DNA from: Loripinus fragilis
Lineage: Eukaryota; Mollusca; Bivalvia; Lucinida; Lucinidae
Length of the DNA: 64,000 nt
Direction: 5' to 3'
NCBI GenBank assembly: GCA_964019695.1
Contig: OZ026520.1
Location: forward strand, 29,422,120-29,486,119
The notes beneath the pieces are model-generated. The model ran no database searches and had not been told where the DNA came from. It worked only from the letters and a program-made list of their open reading frames with translations. The translations under genes were made by a program, and so were the position numbers. Below are positions 54,601 through 63,688 of the stretch, in pieces; position 1 is the stretch's first letter, and each line of letters starts with the position of its first letter.

Positions 54601-55383
54601 GCACACATTATATAAATGTAGTAGAAACCAATGTTGTAGGTTGTAAGTGATATAATGGTCACCTTGGTCTGTCCGTCCGTCTATTGGTTATGCTATCTTC
54701 TAAACATGCTTGACCAATTCCAACCAAATTTGTTAAGTTACTTGCTTACATCAGTGGAGCATGCAAGAGCACATTTTTATGGCCCTGTCCCAGAGTTTGT
54801 GGAGAGGGGTCAAAATCTATTGAAAGGGTAGGGACTTGTGATAGCATATCATGGAGTACCTGATTATAGTTTTTTTTGCAATGTTTCTTTATAGACCAAA
54901 TCATTTCAACTTACAGTAAAAAGAATTCTTTAGACAAATTAAAACCAGACTTCTGAATGGTGCCTTCGTGGCTGTGTAAATGCATGAAAGGTGCATGAAA
55001 GGGGTAAGCTAGATAATACAATCAACCATAAAAATGCCTTACTGTAGTTTGTAAGGCATGCAGAGAGATGACCCTCCCCGACCCTCTGTATGTCAGATGA
55101 CGGGTAGAATAAAATGTTAAAAAAAAAAGAAAAAAAAACTACCATAAAAACATAATAAATTGGGTTTCCTGGTAGTTTGAAGTACTATCTCATTTGAATT
55201 AAATTTGGGATACATTGGACTCCAAGAATAGGGTATTTTTATAGAGTGCTCATACTTACTTTGATGAGCATTTTTTTGCTTTTTCACAATGAGTTTAGTA
55301 AATTCAATAACAGTGGCATGAATGACAGATTCTGTTATCACATGACAATCATCTGCATGCTGTTTTAATTTTTCATGATTTTT
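54601..55383. other. Intron stretch, mostly unassigned
   Basis: Includes ggtctgtccgtccgtctatt, common at mollusc repeat borders, and an A-rich run at 55118-55140. No coding signal. Confidence 0.4.
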
Positions 55384-55606
55384 TGTTGTCTGATGATTTT
55401 TTTTAAATTCTTTCAGGAATACCATCAGTGTTAACTAGTTTGAACTCAGATCAGGACCTACAGAATGTCTGTCCTGATCTGGATCTAAATGGTTTGACAC
55501 CCTGATAGTGTTCCTGAATTTTTTTTTCGAAACAGTTAATTTTGAAAAAAGTCAGCAGACGACAACGAAAAGCATAAAAATTACCCAGCATGCAAAGAGC
55601 TAAATG
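55384..55606. mobile_element. Foldback element, family C2, ending 19 bases before exon 19
   Basis: Core aactcagatcaggacctaca with ctgtcctgatctggatctaa; right end cagcagacgacaacgaaaag and acccagcatgcaaagagct. Confidence 0.7.
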
Positions 55607-55625
55607 CTATCTCTTCTGCTTTTAG

Positions 55626-57601
55626 ATATCTGCATATAGACAATGCTGGTATTCAGGCACCAGTTGCCTCTATGATTATGGAGAATGAGACGACAGATTA
55701 TGCATTCAATGTCACAGAAATTGGTGGCTACTCCAGGATATTGATCTATCACCCTGAAAGTGCTGATACTGTCACTATTGTCATACATAAATTCTTAGGT
55801 GACCGAACAGGACAGTTTCACCTAAGAAGCAACCAGAAAGCCTGGATTGAGTATATAGAGTCTTTGAACAATGTAACACAAGCTCCTGTAAGTTACTTAA
55901 TCGATGACGGGTCTGAGATTGTTTTCCCAACTGAAGTACACATGCAAGGAATTGGTACAACTATTGGTGGGAAAATCGTCAACGTCCATCATTTGTACAT
56001 AGAAGATGGCTGTACGGTAACAGTGTCTAGCACAGCACAGACAGCTACAATGGAGAACATGCGGATCATAGAAGAAACCGATCCAGGGAACTTCTCTTTA
56101 CCAACAATTAACATCAAGATGGATGGAATACTTGAATTTAGAAAGATAGAAAATACGTATTTCACCATTACTGCTGCAGGCATGGAAATGAAGTTCAAAG
56201 GAAGGGTCAACATGAATCATGGAACTGTGGTAGTTGGGGACCTAGATATGGAGCCAGAGAGTGTGTTTAGTATGGAAGCTAGAGGGCATAAGGCGGGGGA
56301 GGGTGAAGGAGCTGGTTCTGGTAATGTAGGTGGTAGTCATGGAGGTGTAGCTGGTGGCGCCACTGATGAACATGCTTATGGATCTGTATTTAGACCTCTA
56401 CTACTTGGTAGCGGAGGTGGGGGCTCAGGAGGAGGTGCTGGAGGAGGATTTGCTCATTTTATCATAGGAAAGACCATGCATATTGATGGCCAAGTTGATA
56501 CATACGGTGGAGATGCTACTGGAAATGGTGGTGGAGGCAGTGGTGGCTCAATCATGATAGAAGCATACAATTTCTCAGGTCATGGAATTCTTGATGCTTC
56601 TGGAGGTGATGGCAGTGGATCTGGTTATGGTGGCAGTGGTGGAAGAATAGCAGTTCTGATTGAGTTCCAGAATAATTATGGTGGTCAGTATCTTGCACAC
56701 GGTGGACTAAGTGGAGATAGAAGCTCACAAAGTGCTGGAGGTCCAGGGACACTGTATAAATATGAGTCACGTAGAGGTCCAACCTACAGGGATCTTAAAT
56801 ACAATCCTAGATTGAATGTTACGCATATTGAGCCAGAACACACCAAATTAATAGTGGAAAATGACAATCTTCAGACAAACAACCCAGCAATTGTAATGGA
56901 AAATGGCAGTATATACTACGAGTTTGATGAACTTCAAGTTGAAGGCTATAGCTATGTTCATTTCTACCATCCTGAAAATGCTGAAATAGTCAAAGTACTG
57001 ATTCATGAGTTAACTGGAAATAAGAAAGGCATGGTTAGAGTTCAGGCTCATCAACAGGTTATTGTACATTTTGTGCCATCTACACATACTTATTTGGATG
57101 CACCATGTGGTTTCCATGTTGATACAGATGCTGAACTAGTCTTACCTACAACAGTCATCATCCTGACAGAAAGAACAAACATTGGCGGCGGCTTGGTGGG
57201 AGTAGAAGAATTGATAATAGAGAGAAATGCAGAGTTTATTATCGACAATGAAGTTAAAACTGCTGATGACTTTGACTTCCAAGCAGGAGTGATGCAAACT
57301 ATTCAACTTGGGACAGACAGTGGATATTTTAATGTTCCAAAGCTATCAGTGAACAATCTTGGCATATTTAGATTAGATCTGAACCCTCTGAGTGCTCATA
57401 TCATTGCACCTGACTTCATTATAAGGAAAGGTGGTCTAGTGGCAGCTGACACCAAGTATGTTTATTTGGAGGGCTCAGACTTGATCATAGAGCCAGGTGG
57501 ATTGATAACAGGTGATGGACAAGGCAGCCAAGTGGGAGAAGGGGACGGTAAAGGAGGAACAGTGACCTATGATTCTGGTGGAGGAGCATTTGCAAGTTCT
57601 G
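55626..57601 (+). CDS. Exon 19: module 14 and the beta-rich half of module 15
   Basis: Completes Arg4895, encodes residues 4896-5553 and one base of Gly5554. The acceptor is ctgcttttag and the donor is gttctg before gtaagt; phase 2 in, phase 1 out. It starts YLHIDNAG, then YAFNVTEIGGYSRI, FLGDRTGQFHLRSNQKAWIE and FPTEVHMQGIGTTIGGKI. Core 14 runs at about 56290-56770 (GNVGGSHGGVAGG, YGSVFRPLLLGSGGGGSGGG, GNGGGGSGGSIMI, GHGILDASGG, GGSGGRIAV, GGPGTLYKYE). It closes with the start of core 15, GGTVTYDSGGGAFASSG. Module 15 has GNKKG in place of GDxTG. Confidence 0.95.
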
Positions 57602-57777
57602 GTAAGTTACAGGTGTGGGACACTTACACTTTACCAGGCACCATTGTAGAGTCTGTTCACAAAACATACAGTAAAAGGGGCATGTGCCATCATACCCCCT
57701 CAAATTTGTTCAGGTTATAAATGTCCCACAATATCAAACTCTTCAAGTTTAAATTTAGAAAAAAAACCTAGGCAAAG

Positions 57778-57930
57778 GTGTAAAATTGTGAATATTTTCT
57801 TATCCATCAGTTGAGGGCTTAAATGAACCATATCTCAAGGAGACTATTCTTTTGAGTACCCAGAACACATGTTTAAGCTGACGGATAAGAAAATAACCAC
57901 AGTCTTGTGCTAAACAAATTTCTTTGTAAG
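57778..57930. repeat. Foldback family E, diverged
   Basis: tgaaccatatctcaaggaga then ctattcttttgagtacccag; inner stem weakened. Confidence 0.55.
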
Positions 57931-58019
57931 TCTAAGCACACATTATTAACAATTTTAGTTAGTTATGTTAAATAAAACGTTATTCAAATATTTGAAATTG
58001 CTAGATCTAAAGTCACCAC

Positions 58020-58142
58020 CAGAAGAGTCTCCGTATTGTGTCCTTGAGCAAGACATTTTATCCTCTGCTTAGTACTGGTTAAACCCAGGAAGACCCGTCT
58101 CAACATGAATGGTACGTAAAGAATCAAAGCAAACAAACAAAC
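58020..58142 (+). mobile_element. SINE family 1, 5'-truncated
   Basis: Starts in the body at attgtgtccttgagcaagac and ends aaagcaaacaaacaaaca; the tRNA-like head is absent. Confidence 0.75.
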
Positions 58143-58284
58143 ATCATTAGTGCATAGTTCAGGGTTTCATTAAAACACTTATAAATAAAGAAAATACAAA
58201 CTTTTTAGCTAACATTTAGTGATTTTATGGTGGTTTTTTTTCTGTATTTCATTTTCATTTCTGTGGTTTGAAAATGATTTTCAG

Positions 58285-58421
58285 GTGGAACAAGTTACCA
58301 TGGTGGTGTAGGTGGCTCCCCCTATGGTAAAGTAGATGGTTCTGAGGTTAGCATTGGAAGTAGTGGTGGTGGTGCCAATGGTGGGGCTGGTGGTAACTTC
58401 ATCGAGATAATGGTCGGAAAT
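58285..58421 (+). CDS. Exon 20: first part of glycine core 15
   Basis: Completes Gly5554 and encodes residues 5555-5599. The acceptor is gattttcag and the donor is ggaaat before gtatgt; phase 1 in, phase 0 out. It reads GTSYHGGVGGSPYGKVDGSE, VSIGSSGGGANGGAGGNFIE and IMVGN. The upstream intron sits at the shared linker position. Confidence 0.9.
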
Positions 58422-58449
58422 GTATGTACTACACTCTATTTACCCAATT

Positions 58450-58540
58450 TAGTTTGGGTTTTTACCATGGAAGCCAACACTATGAACCCTGATCAGACTG
58501 CTCCTAGATCAGGGTACATATTTTTTGCAATATAGGTTAT
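58450..58540. repeat. Family C4 hairpin
   Basis: tatgaaccctgatcagactg then ctcctagatcagggtacata; starts about 30 bases after the donor. Confidence 0.5.
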
Positions 58541-58790
58541 CGAAGTGTATATTAAGCAGATGGGGGAATAGAAGACTTGTCAAAAATGGCGGGAAAATAT
58601 TAAACTTGGCACACTGTAGGTCAATTAAAATTAGGGTTATTACTCGAGGATAATTAAAAAGAATTAAGGGATAACAGAATACAGTGCATTCACTTTATAA
58701 CGCCATAGGAATCAACCATTTTATAAGTGAACTATGTTATAAAGGGCCAATTTTACAGAATTACCATGGCCATTTTCCTGTACTGTATAT

Positions 58791-59205
58791 ACCAGGGTTC
58801 CCACAAGCTCTGGAAATCATGGAAAACCTGGAAAATTACAAAAAAAAGTTCCATGCATGGGAAAATCTTGGAATTTGAAAAAACCTGAATAATCATGGAA
58901 AAGTCATGGAATTTTGTGAAGTGATATGACAAAACCACCAGTAGACAGAAAACTAGCTGTTGGACACTTGTGTTCCACAGCTAGTTTTCTGGCTACTGGT
59001 GGTTTCAAGCTTTGATTATTCCAAAATGCATGCTTGTTCTACAAGCATGCTGTTGTTGCTGCATTCCGCATTTATGATCAGTGTGGTGAAGATGCTGCTA
59101 AAAGGGGAGGTTGGAGTCTGCATTAAATAGTCATAGAAATTACATTTTTGATCATGGAAAATCATGGAATTGTGTTTTTGAATTTCTGTGGGAACCTTTA
59201 TATAC
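58791..59205. mobile_element. TIR element, family L, ending about 24 bases before exon 21
   Basis: Ends accagggttcccacaagct and tttctgtgggaacctttata are inverse-related. Body repeats atcatggaaaatcatggaat. Inside is a strong hairpin: caccagtagacagaaaacta with tagttttctggctactggtg. Confidence 0.75.
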
Positions 59206-59228
59206 ACAAGAATGTTGTATGATTGTAG

Positions 59229-59406
59229 AGGTTTACACTGGATGGTATTGTGTCTGTCAATGGAGAACCAGGAACCGGCTCAACCAACAGTGGAGGAGGC
59301 AGTGGAGGTATGCTACTGGTGAAAGCTGGTTCCCTGTTTGGAAGGGGAAGTCTGACAAGTCATGGTGGCAATGGGCTGTCTGGTTCAACAAATGGAGAAG
59401 CATATG
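59229..59406 (+). CDS. Exon 21: middle of glycine core 15
   Basis: Residues 5600-5658 plus one base of Gly5659. The acceptor is tatgattgtag, with an unusually purine-rich tract before it; the donor is catatg before gtaggt; phase 0 in, phase 1 out. It reads RFTLDGIVSVNGEPGTGSTN, SGGGSGGMLLVKAG, FGRGSLTSHGGNGLSGSTN. All core landmarks fit, which supports the weak acceptor. Confidence 0.85.
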
Positions 59407-59411
59407 GTAGG

Positions 59412-59640
59412 TTAATCCTTTATATTTCTTTGCTAGTGGCGACTTTTGTCAACTGCTGATTATCTTTGCAAATGGTTTGGACCCAGATCAAGACTGACAG
59501 AACCTTGGTCCTGACCTGGATCCAGATAGGTTGACACTCTGATAGTGTTCCTGAAAGAAATTTTTGAGAAAGTTAGTTTTGATAAACATCAACAAATGAC
59601 AATAGAAATATAAAAAATTACCATTTATGATATGAACAGA
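59412..59640. mobile_element. Foldback element, family C2, about 5 bases after a donor
   Basis: gttaatcctttatatttctt left; core ggacccagatcaagactgac with ggtcctgacctggatcc; right aaaaattaccatttatga. Confidence 0.6.
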
Positions 59641-59643
59641 ATC

Positions 59644-60010
59644 AAGGAGCACAGTGGCTCAGTGATAGAGTGCTTGACTAAAGATCGAGGGGTCGCGGGT
59701 TCGAGCCTCCCCAGCGTCACTGCGTTGTGTCCTTGAGCAAGACACATTGATCCACTGGCACCTGAGTCCCAAACCTCAATTTATATGATGACAGCACCAA
59801 CGCAAATCATCAAACCCCAAAATGCACGAAAACATAAAAAAAAACACAATTTTATAAAATTGTGCTCTATTTATACTAAAAGTAACGAGCACAATTTTAT
59901 AAAATGGTGTTTTTCGATGTTTTCATGCATTTTTAGCTTCGATGATTGGTGCTGTCATCATATAAATTGAGGTTTGGGACTCAGGTGCCAGTGCATTGAT
60001 CCTAGAAATG
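59644..60010 (+). mobile_element. SINE family 1, interrupted by a MITE
   Basis: Head ggagcacagtggctcagtga, gcgggttcgagcctccccag and gagcaagacacattgatc, then a MITE, then cctag continuing the expected SINE text for only a few bases; the tail is lost or diverged. Confidence 0.85.
59753..59993. mobile_element. hAT-like MITE with 8-bp target-site duplication, nested in a SINE
   Basis: The 241-bp element has ends cactggcacctgagtcccaa and ttgggactcaggtgccagtg, inverted repeats that continue inward past aacctcaatttatatgatga. cattgatc flanks it exactly (59745-59752 and 59994-60001). The 8-bp duplication is typical of hAT elements. Confidence 0.93.
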
Positions 60011-60415
60011 ATTTACAAATATCCCAACCTAAACCCATAATATGGATACTCAAAAGAACTCAATGCGATTTTTCTTTTGAGAATCAAATCCGGCTAAAAT
60101 GACAAGAAGCCTGCTGATGTAGATCTACACCATTTTGAAAAAGGAAGTATCCTGCTTTAACATGCTAAAGATCAACCCTTTCCTCCATAATGACGCCTTT
60201 AGAAATATCATGTATTGGAAAATATTATGGAAAATTTTCTTGAATTTTTTCAATGCTGTCTAAAAATAGAATATGATGTCATGATCTTAAAATAGCCTAT
60301 GGAGTAAAGTGTTAATAAGCTATATCCTGGTGTAATAGGTAAGCCAAGCATTCCCTGGTCCCAATCTTTCCACAAAAAAAAAAAAACATGGAATATTAAC
60401 CAAAATTCAAGGAAT

Positions 60416-60615
60416 TCACTCCTTATCTCCTAGTGTCCTCTGCTGATAACTTTGGTAAACAGTTTGAGACCAGATCAGACGTGTCAAATGATCTGTATCA
60501 AAACTGTTTGTCATGCTTATGGAATTTCGGAAAGAATTTTTTGAAAAAATTGATTTTGAAAAAAATGAGCAGATGACACTAAAAAGCATGCAAAATGACC
60601 CAGTATTCAAAGAGT
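60416..60615. mobile_element. Foldback element, family C2
   Basis: cactccttatctcctagtgt left; core gagaccagatcagacgtgtc; ends gagcagatgacactaaaaag and acccagtattcaaagagtt. Confidence 0.65.
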
Positions 60616-60629
60616 TGGCATCTTAATAT

Positions 60630-60946
60630 TACCGGGCCGCGTAGCGCAGTCGGTAACGTGTCTGGCTACAGATGCGTGTCTGACTGCAGATTCAGGGGTC
60701 GCGAGTTCGATCCCGGCCCGGTACCATACTTTCGTGGAGATTGATCATGAAATCATTTCTACGGTCATTCTCCTCCTTCCGCTGATTTATTCAAGAAGGG
60801 TTGTTGTCAGTTACAAGCGAAAGTATGTGCACAAATTACTGGTAAACCACTTGCTCAAGCCTGCCCAGGAAAAAGTGTGGTTAAGTGAACTGACCGTCCC
60901 GCAATGACCATAGCTGTTGACATGGGACGTAAAGCAACAAAAACAA
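60630..60946 (+). mobile_element. tRNA-derived SINE, family 2, with 12-bp target-site duplication, 34 bases before exon 22
   Basis: Well-preserved head: A box tagcgcagtcggtaacgtg and B box gagttcgatcccggcccggt. Tail gacgtaaagcaacaaaaaca. gcatcttaatat flanks it at 60618-60629 and 60947-60958. Confidence 0.93.
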
Positions 60947-60980
60947 GCATCTTAATATCCTATTTCTCATGTGATTTTAG

Positions 60981-61285
60981 GCAATGGTCCAGGATCAGGT
61001 GGAAGGATATCTGTGTATCTGTCTGAAGTTCATCATTCACAGTGCACATTCACAGCACTCGGTGGCAGCTTTACTCCAGTGCACGGCAGTGAATACCGTC
61101 ATGGAAGCCCTGGTACAGTTTACGTACACTCAACAGTTGGCAGTGACATTACAACTGAATTACGGATCGACAATGCGGGTAGAAGCTACGCCCACAGTTA
61201 TGATTGTTCCTACCCAGTTACAGTGGATGTGGACACGATCACGTATCTCAGGCTATATAGAAATGCCTGTGTGAAACCCAAACTG
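60981..61285 (+). CDS. Exon 22: end of core 15 and start of module 16
   Basis: Completes Gly5659 and encodes residues 5660-5760. The acceptor is tgtgattttag and the donor is aaactg before gtaggt; phase 1 in, phase 0 out. It reads NGPGSGGRISVYL, GSPGTVYVHS, TTELRIDNAGRSY, then HSYDCSYPVTVDVD and YRNACVKPKL. Two Cys lie about 22 residues apart, unusual in this protein and a possible disulfide. Confidence 0.92.
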
Positions 61286-61369
61286 GTAGGTTTGTTATAA
61301 AGTAACAGGTCTTTTTATCCCCTGGCTGACAATTTTCGGGTAATAAAGTGATCAACCTGGCATGTGTCT

Positions 61370-61521
61370 GACAGCAGAAGAATCCATCATGAATGTGAGG
61401 GTGGGATAGAGAAATCTGTCCCAAGGATCACCGATTGGCATCATGAGGCTTGCCAAGTAATGACAAACGGTGATCACGAGGGACGGATTTTTCTATCCCA
61501 CCCTCCTATAAATAATGATTA
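61370..61521. repeat. Repeat family M hairpin
   Basis: gagggtgggatagagaaatc pairs with gatttttctatcccaccctc; inner gatcaccgattggcatcatg also folds. Confidence 0.75.
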
Positions 61522-61639
61522 AAGCCTGTGTGCTCCGTTACATTTGAATCCTGCTAGTAGGTGATTCAATGAAATATCAACACTTTTTTGGTTTCTTAAA
61601 GCAATGACCAAATTTGAGTCGTCTGTTGCAAATATTGGG

Positions 61640-61862
61640 AGGAGTTTTTACTCTGCATGCTACGTAAATGTTCACGCTTGTGTTGTAGTCTGCTGACATA
61701 ATTCAAAATTAACTTTTTTTTTTAAAAAAAAATCCTTTCAGTCTGTCAAACCATTTTGATCCAGATCAGGACTGAAACTCTGTCTGACCTGATTTGGGTC
61801 AAAACTGTTTGCAAAAGGTTATGAGCAGACGACAAAAGTGGCCAGTAGCAAGGAAAGAGTTA
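61640..61862. mobile_element. Foldback element, family C2
   Basis: tactctgcatgctacgtaaa left; core atccagatcaggactgaaac with gtctgacctgatttgggtc; ends gagcagacgacaaaag and aggaaagagttaa. Confidence 0.7.
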
Positions 61863-61927
61863 ATAAACTACCGGTAGTGAGAACATTGAAAATTTGGCTG
61901 TATCTCTATACTATTTTCTTATATTCC

Positions 61928-62137
61928 ACATGTGATTTCCAACAATGTGGCATTTTGACAAGTGTAGACTCAGACGAGCCTGTGCAGCCTCCTTATAAGC
62001 TTAGAAATTCATTATGTTCGGTCAGTAGGTTAATACTTAGGCGCCTAGCAAAGGCTTGGATCAGACTGCACATGCGCAGGCTGATCTTTGACTTTGCTGG
62101 TCGCACATTGTTGGAAATCTCATGTTGCAGCTCATTT
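61928..62137 (-). mobile_element. MITE family B (reverse)
   Basis: acatgtgatttccaacaatg left and attgttggaaatctcatgtt then gcagctcat right; inner gcctgtgcagcctcc. Confidence 0.7.
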
Positions 62138-62239
62138 GCATCTGTGCAGTCTGGTCAGCACCTTCCAAGGTGTATCCAGGATTTTTGTAGGGGGGCGTTT
62201 ATTCCGATTTAAAATGAAATTACTTGGTCTCAAAAAGTG

Positions 62240-62438
62240 GTTAGGGGAGTTAAGTGGTAGATAGCTTGACTCGAGACCGAGGGGCCGCGGGCTCGAGCCT
62301 CACTGGGCGTCACTGTGTTGTGGTCATTGAGCAAGACAAATTTATCCTAGCTTAGTACTGGTTTAACCCAGGAAGACCTGTCCCTGTTTAACTGAAAGAT
62401 TGTCGATGGGATGTAAAAAATCAAATCAAACAAATCAA
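62240..62438 (+). mobile_element. tRNA-derived SINE, family 1, degraded head
   Basis: gttaagtggtagatagcttg in place of the A box, gcgggctcgagcctcactgg B box, gcaagacaaatttatcctag and aatcaaatcaaacaaatc tail. Confidence 0.8.
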
Positions 62439-62747
62439 AGAGCGGTTAAATGAGCGAACACTTGTCTAATAGCTGAAAATCACAAGACTAGCCTATGTCA
62501 AAAGTTCTAAAATTTGGAACATTTTTTACTTTCTGTTCCCCGATAAAATGCTGGTTACCAGGACTGGAATTCACAATGTTTTTTAGAATAGCAAACAGGG
62601 AATATCTTGATCTGGGACTGCAATGTCTATAAATGCAATTCGCGAAATTGAATTTGCGCGAAAATTTTCGCATTTACAGTATTGGAATCGTTTTAACCCT
62701 TTTTCAGCCATTTACGTCAATGTCATCTGCCCACTAGTCTGATCAGT

Positions 62748-62925
62748 CCCCCAGATAAGAGTGTGTAACACTAAATTATTTTTCTCATTTCTCAATTAAA
62801 ACATGTTGTGGGTACTCAAAAGAATTGTCTCGATGAGACGGTTCTTTTGAGCACCAAAAAACATGTTTAAACTGATGGGTAAGAAAATAATCACAATTTT
62901 ATGCTAAAATATCTTGCTTAACTGG
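62748..62925. mobile_element. Foldback element, family E
   Basis: cccagataagagtgtgtaac left; centre aaagaattgtctcgatgaga then cggttcttttgag; ctaaaatatcttgct right. Confidence 0.7.
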
Positions 62926-63688
62926 CCTTATGCTGATTGTGTACTTTTAAAGCTTATATTGCAAACATTTTGGACCATAGCCACGGATAAGGCTGGGTAT
63001 TTAGACAATTTCTTGGGCCCTAAAACATAATTAAATTCATTTCTGTGCATACAAAAAGGCAATGAAAATCCTTGATTCCAAACTTTTTTGTAGCATATGA
63101 CCCTATAGTATTCAGTCTGTAATTGCGGTATTTGCATACACACAAGCAATTGTTGGGTACAAATTTATACACAGCGGGGCCCCGAATCTTGTTTATTAAA
63201 TTGTAAACCAGTCCAGGATTATTGTTTTCTCTGTTTTGCTGTACCCAATATTTACATGAATACGACATTCGTCTCATTTTACGATAACAATGACAAAAAG
63301 TTAGAGCAATTGAATAAAATCTTACCGTACCCCAACCTTAAAATCCAATTGTACCTCATCCTTAATGACACGTTGGGGGTTTCAAGAATCATACAATAAC
63401 TTGATAAGTACGCTGGATTTACAAAATGAGTCGGAAATAGGAAATAGCCGCAGTATTGTCATTGGGCTTTCTGAAGTAAAAGGTTGGTAAATACCTAATT
63501 GCTACCAATCCTTATCTGGAGCTATGATGGACCAAGATCAGGAGCAGTCTGATCAGGGTTCATACTGTTTGCTGCCATGATCAAAGTAGTCTGTAGTGCA
63601 TAACAGCTATAATCAGCAAACATTCAGAGAAAAATATATTGACAATATAAAGGTTGCTTGGAAATAACAGAGTTTATGTACATTTTAG
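62926..63688. other. Last intron, mostly unassigned
   Basis: A family C fragment (tgatggaccaagatcaggag then cagtctgatcagggttcata) lies at 63520-63575. Otherwise AT-rich, no coding signal, up to the acceptor cattttag at 63688. Confidence 0.45.
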
